A DNA stretch of 64,000 bases from NCBI GenBank assembly GCA_963681505.1, contig OY811975.1, forward strand, positions 7,750,946-7,814,945. Direction: 5' to 3'. The DNA is from Eunapius fragilis (Eukaryota > Porifera > Demospongiae > Spongillida > Spongillidae). The position numbers and the translations under genes were made by a program. Shown one piece after another: positions 11,707-21,306 of this stretch. The first letter of the stretch is position 1; every line of letters starts with the position of its first letter. The notes under the pieces were generated by a model. It saw only the letters and a program-made list of their open reading frames with translations. It did no database searches and was not told the DNA's origin.

Positions 11707-14117
11707 AGGGGCGTATTTAGGGGGGCCTCAGGGGGCTCGGGCACCCCCCCTCCGTCTCAAGAATGAATACAAGAATGGGGGTGGTTGCCAAAAATTTCGC
11801 GCGCGCTAGCTTCTCAGCACATTCTGGATACGCGCCTGATATCGGCAAGACTACGTTATTACACCGTGATTTCATTTCGACGTCCCCACGTCGTTTGTCG
11901 AATAATGACTCGTTCCCAGTAGAAACATGCTTTAATAAATTTGCCCGGCAATTTTTTTCTAATACATTTTAATTACCATTTTACATATGAATGTATAGAG
12001 GGGAATATAGCAATGTTACAAGTAGAGCCAATTGAGGAGATCATGGCAGAAGCCTCTTCCACCCAGGCTACAGATGCCTGAGAAAATTGTTCGTTTTATT
12101 GAGGGGAGTGTTCTTGGATTTTGTGGAGTTAATAAGAACAACAGGGGCACACATTGCAGAAGCTATTATGCTAAGCCTGGCCCAAAACAAGGTAGACATA
12201 CTCAAATGCAGAGGACAAGCTTATGATGGTGCAGCTGCTATGTCTTCTGAAAGAGTTGGAGTGCAGGCAAGAATAAAAGTTGTGTGCTCACTAGCTTTAT
12301 ATACCCATTGCAAAAGCCATGTTCCTAACCTTAGCATAGCCTCTGCTTGCAAGGTTCCTCAAATAAGTTCTATGGTAGATGTTATGAATGAAACATTCAA
12401 GTTTTTCAATAATTCTCCCAAGCGACAAAGATTTTTTGAACATATTTTGGATGCTTTTGAATCAGATTGTACCAAAAGCAAGCTTCTTGGACTTTGTCGA
12501 ACTCGTTGGGTGGAGCGGCATACATTTTATGAGACATTTTATGAAATGTATGTCTATATTTGCTGCTGCTTAGAAGTTATAATTAATCCTTCTGTGTATC
12601 TAGATAAAAATTTGGACCAAAATTGGGATTGGGATTCTGATTCAAAAGTAAAGGCACAAGGTCTCTTGCATTCCTTGAAGTCAACGCAAAACATTGTGTC
12701 ATTTTTGGTTGCAAAGAATGCTCTAGAATTAATTAGACCTATTGCTGTTAAACTACAGAAGAAAGACCAAGACATTGTCGCAGCATCGAATATGATTGAT
12801 GAAACAATAAGTAACATTAAGGATTTAAGAGAGAATATTGAAACAGAGTTTTGTGATTGGTTTTCAGATGTTAAAAGAATTGTGGAAGCTGTTGGTAGTG
12901 AAATTAGTGTACCACGAATTGCTGGGAAACAGACTTATCATGCAAATGCCACAACAGATGGTGCTACACCTGAAGGTTATTACCATGTGAATGTTGCAGT
13001 CCCATTTTTAGATCATTTACATCAAGAAATGAGTAGCAGATTTGACCATGAGAACAGCGTAGGTAATGAATTGTTTAATTTAGTTCCAAGTATAATTATT
13101 ACACTAAGTAATTTACAGCCATTAGTGGAAGGTTTGCTCTTTTGGAAACTTGATATGCCTTCACCTTCTTCACTTTTATGTCATATTAAGTTGTGGCAAA
13201 AGCACTGGACAAAAAGATCTGAAGTTTCTGATATCCCTGAAGATCTGCCTACAAGTTTTATCAGCTGTGATGCAGACGTGTATCCAAATATCATAGTACT
13301 ATTAAAAATAGGGTGTACTCTTCCTGTATCTAGCTGTGAAGCTGAAAGGTCTTTCTCTGGCTACAGAAGAGTAAACAATGACTACAGAGCGACTTGCCGG
13401 TCTAACTCTAATGCACCCGCATAATGACATTAAAATTGATGTTGACCTAATTTGCCAACAGTATATTAGTACATATAACAGAAGAATGTTTAAATCTTGT
13501 ATTTTGTTCGAGTAAGCCATGTTGCATTTCATTTGTACATGTCATGTCATTCATATATATTGCTGTGTTAAAAAAAAGTTAGTTTCCCGGATTTACATGC
13601 ATTGCATGACACATGATACAATAACGCATTTAGCAATATATAGTACGGGTTTTGAATAGATACATGATGCTTGCATGCGTATACATGTATCATTGGACCT
13701 GACGCAATAATATAAATTTTCTAGAAACGAGCGCCGAAGTTGACGCGTACAAATGAAATGTACGCGTAATTAGTCTCAAGTGCGTATGAAAGAAGTTGTG
13801 GTAGAGGTCTCTTATTTGATATAGACCCTTTTTCGCCGATATTTAAATGAAGTACTTTGTAACCCGGCCTGACTATAGTTTAAATGCGACTGAGCTACGT
13901 ACATCATGCACACAAATCACGATTTATGACCATTTCAGTTGCATGCATCTATACTGTGCTAAGCATGGGTTTTTGGAAGCTAATTAATGATGCGAAAAGC
14001 GTTGGCTCCTGGGGGAGCTTACAGCGCTCCCCCATACCCCCTAGCTGCTTTTGTACCCCTACCCTCATTAAAAATTCATTATGGACACCCCCCTCATTCA
14101 ATTCCTGTATCCGCCCC
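11707..14117 (+). mobile_element. Probable hAT element body, ends tentative
   Basis: The hAT-type coding relic at 12087-13515 is bracketed by typical G-rich animal transposon ends. At about 11707 the sequence is AGGGGCGTATTTAGGGGGGC, and at about 14105-14117 it is GTATCCGCCCCTG, whose reverse complement is CAGGGGCGGATAC. The two ends match only loosely, and I found no clear 8-bp target duplication, so the limits are uncertain and the right end could belong to another element. Confidence 0.4.
12087..13515 (+). pseudogene. hAT-family transposase (ZMYM/THAP12-like), truncated
   Basis: A 445-residue frame (12087-13424) carries hAT landmarks: CRGQAYDGAAAMSS near residue 42, GLCRTRWVERHTFYETFYEM near 135, and the C-terminal dimerisation block LPVSSCEAERSFSGYRRVNN near 415. 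After that block the frame is lost. A second frame, entered at ATGACTACAGAGCGAC (13377), encodes the expected ending TTERLAGLTLMHPHNDIKID and stops at 13515. The region between RRVNN and MTTER is shortened, so a small deletion shifted the frame. The N-terminus is also incomplete: a second frame (LREKIVRFIEG) overlaps the start, and no BED, THAP or zinc-finger DNA-binding region was found. Host ZMYM/THAP12 proteins share this domain, but the breaks and G-rich flanks favour a dead transposon. Confidence 0.8.
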
Positions 14118-14151
14118 TGAGTGGGCGTCTGCTCGTGACGGTAATTGAAGT

Positions 14152-14175
14152 GGGGGGGGGGGGGGGGGGGGGGGG
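14152..14175. repeat. Poly-G tract
   Basis: An uninterrupted run of 24 G, just upstream of the hairpin at 14195. Such tracts recur beside G-rich transposon ends in this window. Confidence 0.95.
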
Positions 14176-14423
14176 ACACTTACCAGTATTAATCAGGAAC
14201 TACGATAGTAGTTCCTATATAGGAATTGACCCGGGTCGTGAAATCATTATAAAACGCGACCCGCGTATAACTCGCGTACCGAGAAACGGATAGTGTTGCT
14301 CTTTGTTGCTATCGAACCAGAAGGCAAAGACGGTCATTTTAATGTTTTATTCCAGTCTTCAAACTGTTTGCTTTAAGAGAACAAAAAAGTTCGTGTTTAC
14401 CTCGTCCCCAGGCCAAATCTTCT

Positions 14424-14425
<2 letters not shown>

Positions 14426-14461
<36 letters not shown>

Positions 14462-14966
14462 TTCTTCTTCTTCTTCTTCTTCTTCTTCTTCTTCTTCTTC
14501 TTCTTCTTCTCTTCTTCTCTTCTTCTTCTTCTTCTTCTTCTTCTTCTTCTTCTTCTTCTTCTTCTTCTTCTTCTTCTTCTTCTCTTCTTCTTCTTCTTCT
14601 TCTTCTTCTTCTTCTTCTTCTTCTTCTTCTTCTTCTTCTTCTTCTTCTTCTTCTTCTTTCTTCTTCTTCTTCTTCTTCTTCTTCTTCTTCTTCTTCTTCT
14701 TCTTCTTCTTCTTCTTCTTCTTCTTCTTCTTCTTCTTCTTCTTCTTCTTCTTCTTCTTCTTCTTCTTCTTCTTCTTCTTCTTCTTCTTCTTCTTCTTCTT
14801 CTTCTTCTTCTTCTTCTTCTTCTCTTCTTCTTCTTCTTCTTCTTCTTTCTTCTTCTTCTTCTTCTTCTTCTTCTTCTTCTTCTTCTTCTTCTTCTTCTTC
14901 TTCTTCTTCTTCTTCTTCTTCTTCTTCTTCTTCTTCTTCTTCTTCTTCTTCTTCTTCTTCTTCTTC
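14426..14966. repeat. GTC then TTC triplet array
   Basis: About a dozen GTC units pass into a long TTC array with a few one-base slips, which runs into the N gap. The true length is therefore unknown. The long frames crossing it are artefacts of the triplet. Confidence 0.95.
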
Positions 14967-15166
14967 NNNNNNNNNNNNNNNNNNNNNNNNNNNNNNNNNN
15001 NNNNNNNNNNNNNNNNNNNNNNNNNNNNNNNNNNNNNNNNNNNNNNNNNNNNNNNNNNNNNNNNNNNNNNNNNNNNNNNNNNNNNNNNNNNNNNNNNNNN
15101 NNNNNNNNNNNNNNNNNNNNNNNNNNNNNNNNNNNNNNNNNNNNNNNNNNNNNNNNNNNNNNNNNN
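14967..15166. other. Assembly gap, 200 N
   Basis: A round-number run of N at the end of a triplet array. The break is explained by the repeat, and the gap size is probably nominal. Confidence 0.98.
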
Positions 15167-15379
15167 GACAGGAACGTTTGTAAAGCACGCCATGTGTACC
15201 AATCGCTTCAGGATGTGTCCGCATGTTATCTTCAGGTATCTGTTAGACGCCTAACCGATCGGGCACGTAGCTGAAGGTAGTTGTAACTTATTTGGTGTTG
15301 ATCTACAAATAGCACATTACATCAGCTATCGCAATGTTCATGACGCACCAGTATAATATAACCAGCGTTATCAAATTCA

Positions 15380-15512
15380 ATGGTTCTACCATACAATCTC
15401 AAGGACAAGTCTGATTCCACTCGAGCATCTAAAATCCAGATACTGCCAGATCTGCAAAACTTGCGTATGTCAAGCGTGGTACCGAAAGGAACTACAAAAC
15501 GACCACCCAAAG
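15380..15512 (+). CDS. Candidate coding exon, partial
   Basis: The frame from ATG 15380 reads through 44 codons, with a basic C-terminal part (MSSVVPKGTTKRPPK), and meets a strong donor, CAAAG/GTACGT, at 15512. Composition and donor suggest a real exon. No domain is recognisable, and the exons before and after could not be placed. The Lys/Arg/Thr/Pro string resembles linkers in transposon-coded proteins, but that is weak evidence. Confidence 0.3.
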
Positions 15513-16099
15513 GTACGTTTATACGGCATCGATAAATGTTGGATCGATAAATTATGAGCATGCATGGTATATCGCTAAAATGGAAGGAATAGTTTAGTTA
15601 CAGCGTTAGAGATACTGCGTCTCTCCGTTTTACAGTAATATGTGCTCATTTACGCCAGAAACTTGAGAAAGATGCATGCATTTGAGTTATGAGACGCCGT
15701 ATTAAAACATCGCTGATCGTTCTTGCAGTATCACTGATTGGCAACTCACCGAGGCAGTGAAGGCACTCACGTCATCGTACCGAAGCAATAGCAGAAAAAT
15801 TAACTGCTCCCGACAGGAGATAGCAGTGCTATCACCATCCATGTCGTAACGAAGAATGTTGGCGCATGACCAGTACGAGAGTTTTAACGATGCCGCATAC
15901 ATAATTATTAGAAAAATTTCAAAATGGAAATTATGATATCGCAATAATGAGGGAAATAAATACTGTACAACGATACTTTATTCTTTAATTTAGGCACTCG
16001 GAAATGAAGTTATGATAAGTATCAAAGGCAATTTTCAATGTACAGTATGCGGTTATGCGCCCATCATTGTTACGCGAGACACGTACCCCCAGCCCCCCA

Positions 16100-16100
<1 letters not shown>

Positions 16101-16134
<34 letters not shown>
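16101..16134. repeat. Poly-C tract
   Basis: An uninterrupted run of 34 C, flanked by further C-rich sequence; probably an inner end of a C/G-rich transposon. Confidence 0.95.
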
Positions 16135-16136
<2 letters not shown>

Positions 16137-16278
16137 GGGCACAGGGAAAAAAGTTAGAAATGCTAGAGCAAATTGCAACGGTTTTCTACTGCAGTAATAA
16201 TCTCACTCAACAGTTTTACATTACTTTGCACCAAGTATATAGTGTTGTTTTTTTTTTTTTTATTCTTCAAATAATCAG

Positions 16279-16401
16279 GTACAGCGCCAAAATGTCACGG
16301 AACGCATTGAAGGCCATTGCAGATTGTGTAGAACTATTGCATTCTGATGTAAATGATAAAATACAACGCTTTACCGATTATAGTCACGTGAGGAAATACT
16401 A
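16279..16401 (+). CDS. Candidate 5-prime coding exon, interrupted
   Basis: A long pyrimidine tract ends in AATAATCAG (AG at 16277-16278), an excellent splice acceptor. Fifteen bases on is ATG (16292), followed by a regular helical-looking frame (MSRNALKAIADCVELLHSDV and onward to RKYY). The coding look ends at about 16401, where CCTCGTTCCCAGAC begins, a sequence typical of a transposon end, so the exon seems cut by an insertion. A short plausible terminal exon lies downstream at 17923-17973. The family is unknown. Confidence 0.35.
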
Positions 16402-16883
16402 TTCCCTCAGCCTCGTTCCCAGACAAACTTTGGGCGTAGCCATACCTTGGCAAGCGCATCTGCGCAGACGCTAAGTTCGAGCCAAGTCTCGGTTACGACC
16501 TTGAATTTAAATCAATATGGTTCCGTTCGATCTAAACAGTAGGTGAGCCCAAATTTTAACTATAACGTGGAAGTAGGGCTATACGCAACATCTAAACCTA
16601 AAGAAACATTTTGACTTGAGAGCTGGTCAGGATGTTCGTTTTAGCCGGGTCCCTTAATGCCGAACGGCATGACCGTTTTGTGCCACTCTGACATGACAAC
16701 TAGTGGATCCATTTAAGCATTTGGTGTACCTCATCGACAGTAACCAACATCTCCAATAAATTCAACCGCCTTCATGAGTATGACATTGATTTAAATATTA
16801 ATAAAAATATAGCATTCCTTATTGTATTATGACGCATGTGCCTCAGAAACGTCTCTCTTGTATGAAGCTATCAACGGCCTTCC
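16402..16883. other. No gene seen; probable transposon end
   Basis: Starts with a CCTCGTTCCCAGAC-type end and holds no coding frame I can support. Confidence 0.3.
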
Positions 16884-17470
16884 CCAACTAGGCTCCACGG
16901 CACCGTTTCAAAATGTACAGTGTCTGTATTGCAGCATGTCGTCTGATATTTGGGTGTGTTTAAAGCCGACATTGGCCCCACCCAAAAGCACTCTGGATCT
17001 GGGGACTCATGACTCATGCCCTGTGTTCAAAAGAGACATTAGGCCTGGGTGGTCCCAGTCCACTGTGTAAACAATGCACCCTTTTGGTCCTGTTGTCATG
17101 GTAGCTACTCAACTGTAGTCACAAACAGTTCTTGGGACACTTCTAAGGCATTTATAGATTGCAATCCCCTGCATCTTACCCAACTAGGCTCCACCTCTTT
17201 CATGATGTACAGCGGACTGCATGTGCAGTTATCTTTGCAAGGCAACTATGGTAGTGACATTGGCTGCACTCTGGACCTGGGGACTCTCATGGGAAACATG
17301 TCTGCAATGCAATCGTGCCCTGCGTTCAATTGCCTTTCGAATTTGGCTACTATTATGCTTGGTTGTTCCTCCTTGTGGATCTATTTTCATGACAGCAACA
17401 CTGCAGTTACCACAAAGTGCTCCATGGACATTCCTAACAGTGGTCTCTTTACTTTTACATATGCCTCACA
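16884..17470 (+). repeat. Two-copy diverged tandem repeat, period 295 bp
   Basis: The unit starting CCAACTAGGCTCCAC at 16884 starts again at 17179. The two share CTGGA[TC]CTGGGGACTC, CCCTG[TC]GTTCAA and a later TGTCATG/TTCATGACAGC block. Both are read in one plus-strand frame as QLGST...LDLGT. The first unit has a stop and the second is open to 17487 (frame 17049-17489). It could be a decayed pair of protein repeats; no family is recognised. Confidence 0.55.
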
Positions 17471-17489
17471 CCAATTGAAAATCAATTAA

Positions 17490-19978
17490 CATTTGGCTAG
17501 CGTAAGCGAGTTTAGATCAAGACAAGGATGCTATTGGGTAGTTAGTAGTCTCAAGTGCCTCTTCTTCAGGAACACCAGTTGCTCTCCAGTTGGAATAATT
17601 TTTTAAAAATTCATTATTTGTTTTTAACCCTTAAACGAACTCAAGCACATGGTGCTAGCAATCCTTCTAAAATAAACTGGATGCTAGAATGCAGGGTAGA
17701 GTGATCATTTTTTCAGTGGAAGCACTATTCTGTTTAGATTTTGCTGGGCTGAGGTATGTTCCTATGACATTGCCATTCAAAATAATGAACTACTTGGCCT
17801 AAACGATAGGTGGTGTAGAGTAAAAGAAGTAAGCATAATCAAGCGTGAAAACTTGAACTTTCTTACAAATGTTTCTATTTGTATTTATTTGTACTTTTCA
17901 GATAAGTAAACTTTGATTTCAGCGCTGTAGATCAATTGATGCGGATCGAGATGAAGCGGTATTAGGCAAGTAGAAATATTTCTGACACTGGCTGTGGTCA
18001 TCGCACCGCATAGAATGCATTGCAATGGATACGGGTAGAAAGTCAGCATGTCTTTGCTGCCGCGTAAAAACTTTAAGGTAAGAGTTGCCCGCGCGTTTTG
18101 TCTGTAACGGAAGTGGATTATACTTGTATTTGATGTCCACTATTTCTTGAAAGGGGCATTTCAAGAGCCCAGTGGCCGTGGATTAGAACGAAAAGTATGT
18201 GTGAAGCCTGACACCACAGTAAGTAATACAAAATATTCATTGACAGTCATCAGCAAGGGAGAAGTTGTAATGCACCCATCGTCATGTTTAGGGGCAAGTT
18301 GTCTTGTTCATTTCTTAAAAAAATGTGAAGGAATGCATTCCAAATTCGTATTTTTATTCCATCTGTGCTTGGATATTTCAACCTCCCACTGATAACTTGA
18401 TATAGCAAGTTGTATACTTCAACGTTTTAATAATGGTAGATGGTGTTTTCTAGTCCTATAATTTCTACCAATGTGTCCATCTTCTCTTCCTATATTAAGT
18501 GTCCACCAAATTCTCTGCTCAACGGAACAGATATTTGAGGTACTGATCATTTTTCTAAAATGATGACAACTGAATTTGTCATATACTTAAAGGTTGCTAC
18601 CAATGCAATGGAGAGGAATGCATAAGAGAGGAATGAACTCAAAACAACTTCTTTGGCAAGTATAGTATGTTGCTGAATATTTCTGTGGTTTCTTTTCTTT
18701 CTAGCTAAGTGGTGGCATTGCAGTGCAGAGGTGTGATTCATAGCCCAAGAGTGAAAAACTGAACACTTGTACACTTCTTAAACTATGCTGTGTAAAGATG
18801 ACATTTTAAATTATAATGATGCAATTAAAAAATGAATTCTAAATGGGAGGGAATATAATCGTACCCAGACCGGTGGCAGCGGTTGAGAGATTACATAACC
18901 GCTAAGTAGCACTGATCTGGGCACGAGACTATTGTATAAAGTAGCGATATTCCCTGCTATCGCTAATACGAGTGGCAAAAACCATAGCAATTCTGACATA
19001 CAACAGTAGTAAAGGGTAGCAAAGTGATGAAAATTATTCAACCATTGCCTAACACCAATTTTGTAGCATCCGCAAATCACGATTAACATCGGTTTACAAC
19101 AACATTTACATCTGATCATACGGAAATGCTATCTTCAGGGTAATAAAAATTTCCCTGTGCCGGAATGCGGTGGGGATTTTGCCGGTGAATACCATTACCG
19201 TACACTGCATTTGTCATTTTAGGGGCATTGTTTGACCTTTACCACGTGCGCGCGAAAGCATGTGTTATAACAACACCCTCCCTCCCCAAATAGGTGCTAT
19301 TTTTATAACTCCTCACGCCCCAGGGATAACGCTACAGTTACAATTTTTGTTTAAAGCCTCACATCTAATGTGCCCCGTGAGAGACCTGTGTAACCGATTT
19401 TCCGGTTTTGAAGGTTAATCGGTTTATTCGCGATTACCAGTAGAATAGCAGGTTACGGATTTCAGAATTTCCTTTTGTCGAGATAACCAGTTCTGTTTGC
19501 TTAGTCGCTATTCGCGTCCTTCAGATGCAGAAATCGGTAGCAAATCGATTACCCCTTTTTATATGCCCTTCGCTTTTCCCGCCTGTACTAATGGGTTATT
19601 TAATCGGTAAAAAGAAAACATTGTGATGTTATCAACACTTTGTCGCACGTCTGGGGACCCGGCTGAAGTTAACCATCATTGCCCTGCTTCAAAATACGCG
19701 CAGTGGACACGGCCATTTAAATACGTTCGCAAGTATTATATATGCGCATTAAAGTCCGCGACATCTTCGAAGAAGTAAAAATAACATGCCACTTTTTGTA
19801 CATTTTTGGTGTATTTGGGGGTGATACATTATTTTGAGTAACCCAATTCGTAAACAAAAAATTCAGTGAGTTGAATATAAATGACGACACTATCATTCAC
19901 GATCGTTAACAATTAGCGCATGCGGCAACTAATTGCATTCATACGAAGGCACAAAGGAACGGCTCACGGATGTAGAGG
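17490..19978. other. Gene-poor stretch with possible isolated exons
   Basis: There is no confident gene. At 17923-17973 the acceptor TTTGATTTCAG precedes a short open end, RCRSIDADRDEAVLGK, then TAG; it could be a terminal exon. At about 19740-19780 the plus strand reads RIKVRDIFEEVK, and a near copy of this DNA occurs inverted at 21740-21780. A G/C-rich stretch at 18860-18930 resembles a transposon end. The rest shows nothing I can support. Confidence 0.35.
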
Positions 19979-20389
19979 CACAGCGAAACCGTTACATGGA
20001 CACGGTAACGTCTCATCACGTGACCTTACCCGTCTCTTTGATGTAGGCGGATACCGTTGAAATCAATTTCAACGGGCCGTCTGTGGACTGAGAGTGGACG
20101 GTAACGTCTCTTTCCCCGTCACTCTTTCACGTCATTTATACGTTATAATCCGTCACTTCGGTAAATCGACGGTTAAAGTGGTTCGCTTTTTACCGTGTCG
20201 TACCGTCAGTACGTAAGTTGGGTTTTAAACAACCGCGCCGCTTCTATCCATGCAGCACCACACCATCACATGCAACTTTCTCAGATTCTGAAGCAGTTTT
20301 GAAAATACAAATACATAGGATGTACGAAAGGGAAACGCAAGTATTTTGCTTGGCTCTGTACGTATCGATGTACAAAACAACTGTACTGG

Positions 20390-20427
20390 TAGGATTCTGT
20401 CCTGCATGTAGGATTCTGTCCTGCATG
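20390..20427. repeat. 19-bp perfect tandem duplication
   Basis: TAGGATTCTGTCCTGCATG occurs twice in a row (20390-20408 and 20409-20427), within the CACTA-type element. Confidence 0.95.
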
Positions 20428-20520
20428 TTGAAAGATATGATTATAGGATGAGAACCACACGAAGTACTTGCTTAAACACAATTGCGGTATTGATTACACG
20501 GGCGTGAAACCTGTACAACA

Positions 20521-20890
20521 GTCACACAACTCTCTCGTCATCAAACCTTCATCTGATTAAAAAAGTCGCAGGTGAGAAAAAGAGATTCTTTTGCACATAC
20601 CTCATTGCGCTCCAATGACAAAGTAACTTCGCGGAAAGGCACTGTAAGCGAGGAAACAAAAATCATAAGCCCAACAATAATAAAACAACTTACAGATTGG
20701 AAAGAGTATACCGTAATGCGAAAGGCATAACTCTCTTGCCAGCAAACGTTCATCTGTTACAAAAAAATTACATACTTGTGACACATTGGCATACCTCATG
20801 GCGCTCCAGAGTACGACGTGGAAAGGGTAAGCGAGAGGAAAAACAAGTATCAGACATCAACTTACATAACGAAAAGCATGTACTTTCGCG
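20521..20890 (-). repeat. Diverged tandem duplication with exon-like core
   Basis: A unit with ACTCTCTCGTCATCAAACC, then CATACCTCATTGCGCTCCA, then AGCGAGGAAACAAA (about 20521-20725) is repeated as ACTCTCTTGCCAGCAAACG, CATACCTCATGGCGCTCCA, AGCGAGAGGAAAAACA (about 20726-20890). Read on the minus strand, the core of unit 1 (20601-20641) is bounded by an acceptor CGCTTACAG and a donor GAG/GTATGT. In unit 2 the donor is GAG/GTATGC, but the acceptor is damaged. Confidence 0.6.
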
Positions 20891-20957
20891 TTACAACCTA
20901 TTCCTGTAGACGAAAGAAGGGGGTTCGAAACAACAAAAATGGCGCCTACCGACACAT

Positions 20958-21104
20958 TTACCTGATGAAGCTACGCTCATGAAGGTCCACACCTCCCTGG
21001 AGACCAGTATGTGTGTTACATCTGCTGATTTTGAAACACTCAGGACATGTAGATCTACGCTCGTATTCCCCACAGTGGTGACAGTAAGGTCGCTTGCCGC
21101 TCAT
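20958..21104 (-). CDS. Small zinc-ribbon reading frame inside the CACTA-type element
   Basis: From ATG at 21104 the minus strand reads 48 codons to a TAA. The start is MSGKRPYCHHCGEYERR, followed by CPECFKISRC, giving Cys pairs at 8/11 and 20/23 plus Cys29. This is a plausible zinc ribbon or treble clef. The stop overlaps a possible donor (ATCAG/GTAAAT), so the frame may instead splice to the exon-like core at 20601-20641. It lies inside the element with CACAG...CTGTG ends and so may be element cargo or a captured host exon. I do not recognise the family; the Cys spacing is also seen at the C-termini of some transposases. Confidence 0.35.
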   Translation of the reverse strand: MSGKRPYCHHCGEYERRSTCPECFKISRCNTHTGLQGGVDLHERSFIR

Positions 21105-21306
21105 TTTGAAAGGAGGTGACTTATATCACGTGACCATGACGTCAATAACTATGTGGACGGTACCGTGCTGTGGCGTTCGTCGATTACCATTGCACATACA
21201 CGGGCACCGTCACAAAACGTTTCCGTGACATTTACCTAGAAGTCCGTCATGTTCGATAGAGACGGAGTACCGTTGCAACCCGTCTCCGGATAGCTGTTTC
21301 GCTGTG

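Larger units (their letters stand above)
14195..15235 (+). mobile_element. Hairpin-ended element, copy with long triplet tract
   Basis: It begins with the hairpin AGGAACTAC, loop GATA, GTAGTTCCT (14195-14216). ATATAGGAATTGACC and AAAACGCGACCCG follow, matching the copies at 26576 and 39512. After a GTC/TTC triplet tract and the assembly gap, the sequence resumes as GACAGGAACGTTTGTAAAGC, which is the 3-prime part of the same family. No coding region is visible, so it is non-autonomous. The class is unknown. Confidence 0.65.
19979..21306. mobile_element. CACTA-type non-autonomous element (CACAG...CTGTG ends)
   Basis: The ends are an 11-bp perfect inverted repeat, CACAGCGAAAC at 19979-19989 and GTTTCGCTGTG at 21296-21306. 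They are flanked by AGG on both sides, a 3-bp target duplication. EnSpm/CACTA elements have CACTR-like ends and 2-3-bp duplications, which fits. Subterminal motifs recur inside both ends (CGGTAACGTCTC at 20001 and 20098; AGACGGAGTACCG near the right end), as is usual for this superfamily. No transposase is present. It contains a zinc-ribbon frame (20958-21104) and two exon-like repeats on the minus strand. Confidence 0.7.

Noticed and set aside
14303..15274. Long frames across the TTC array and N run
   Set aside because: Triplet repeat plus unknown bases; no coding content.
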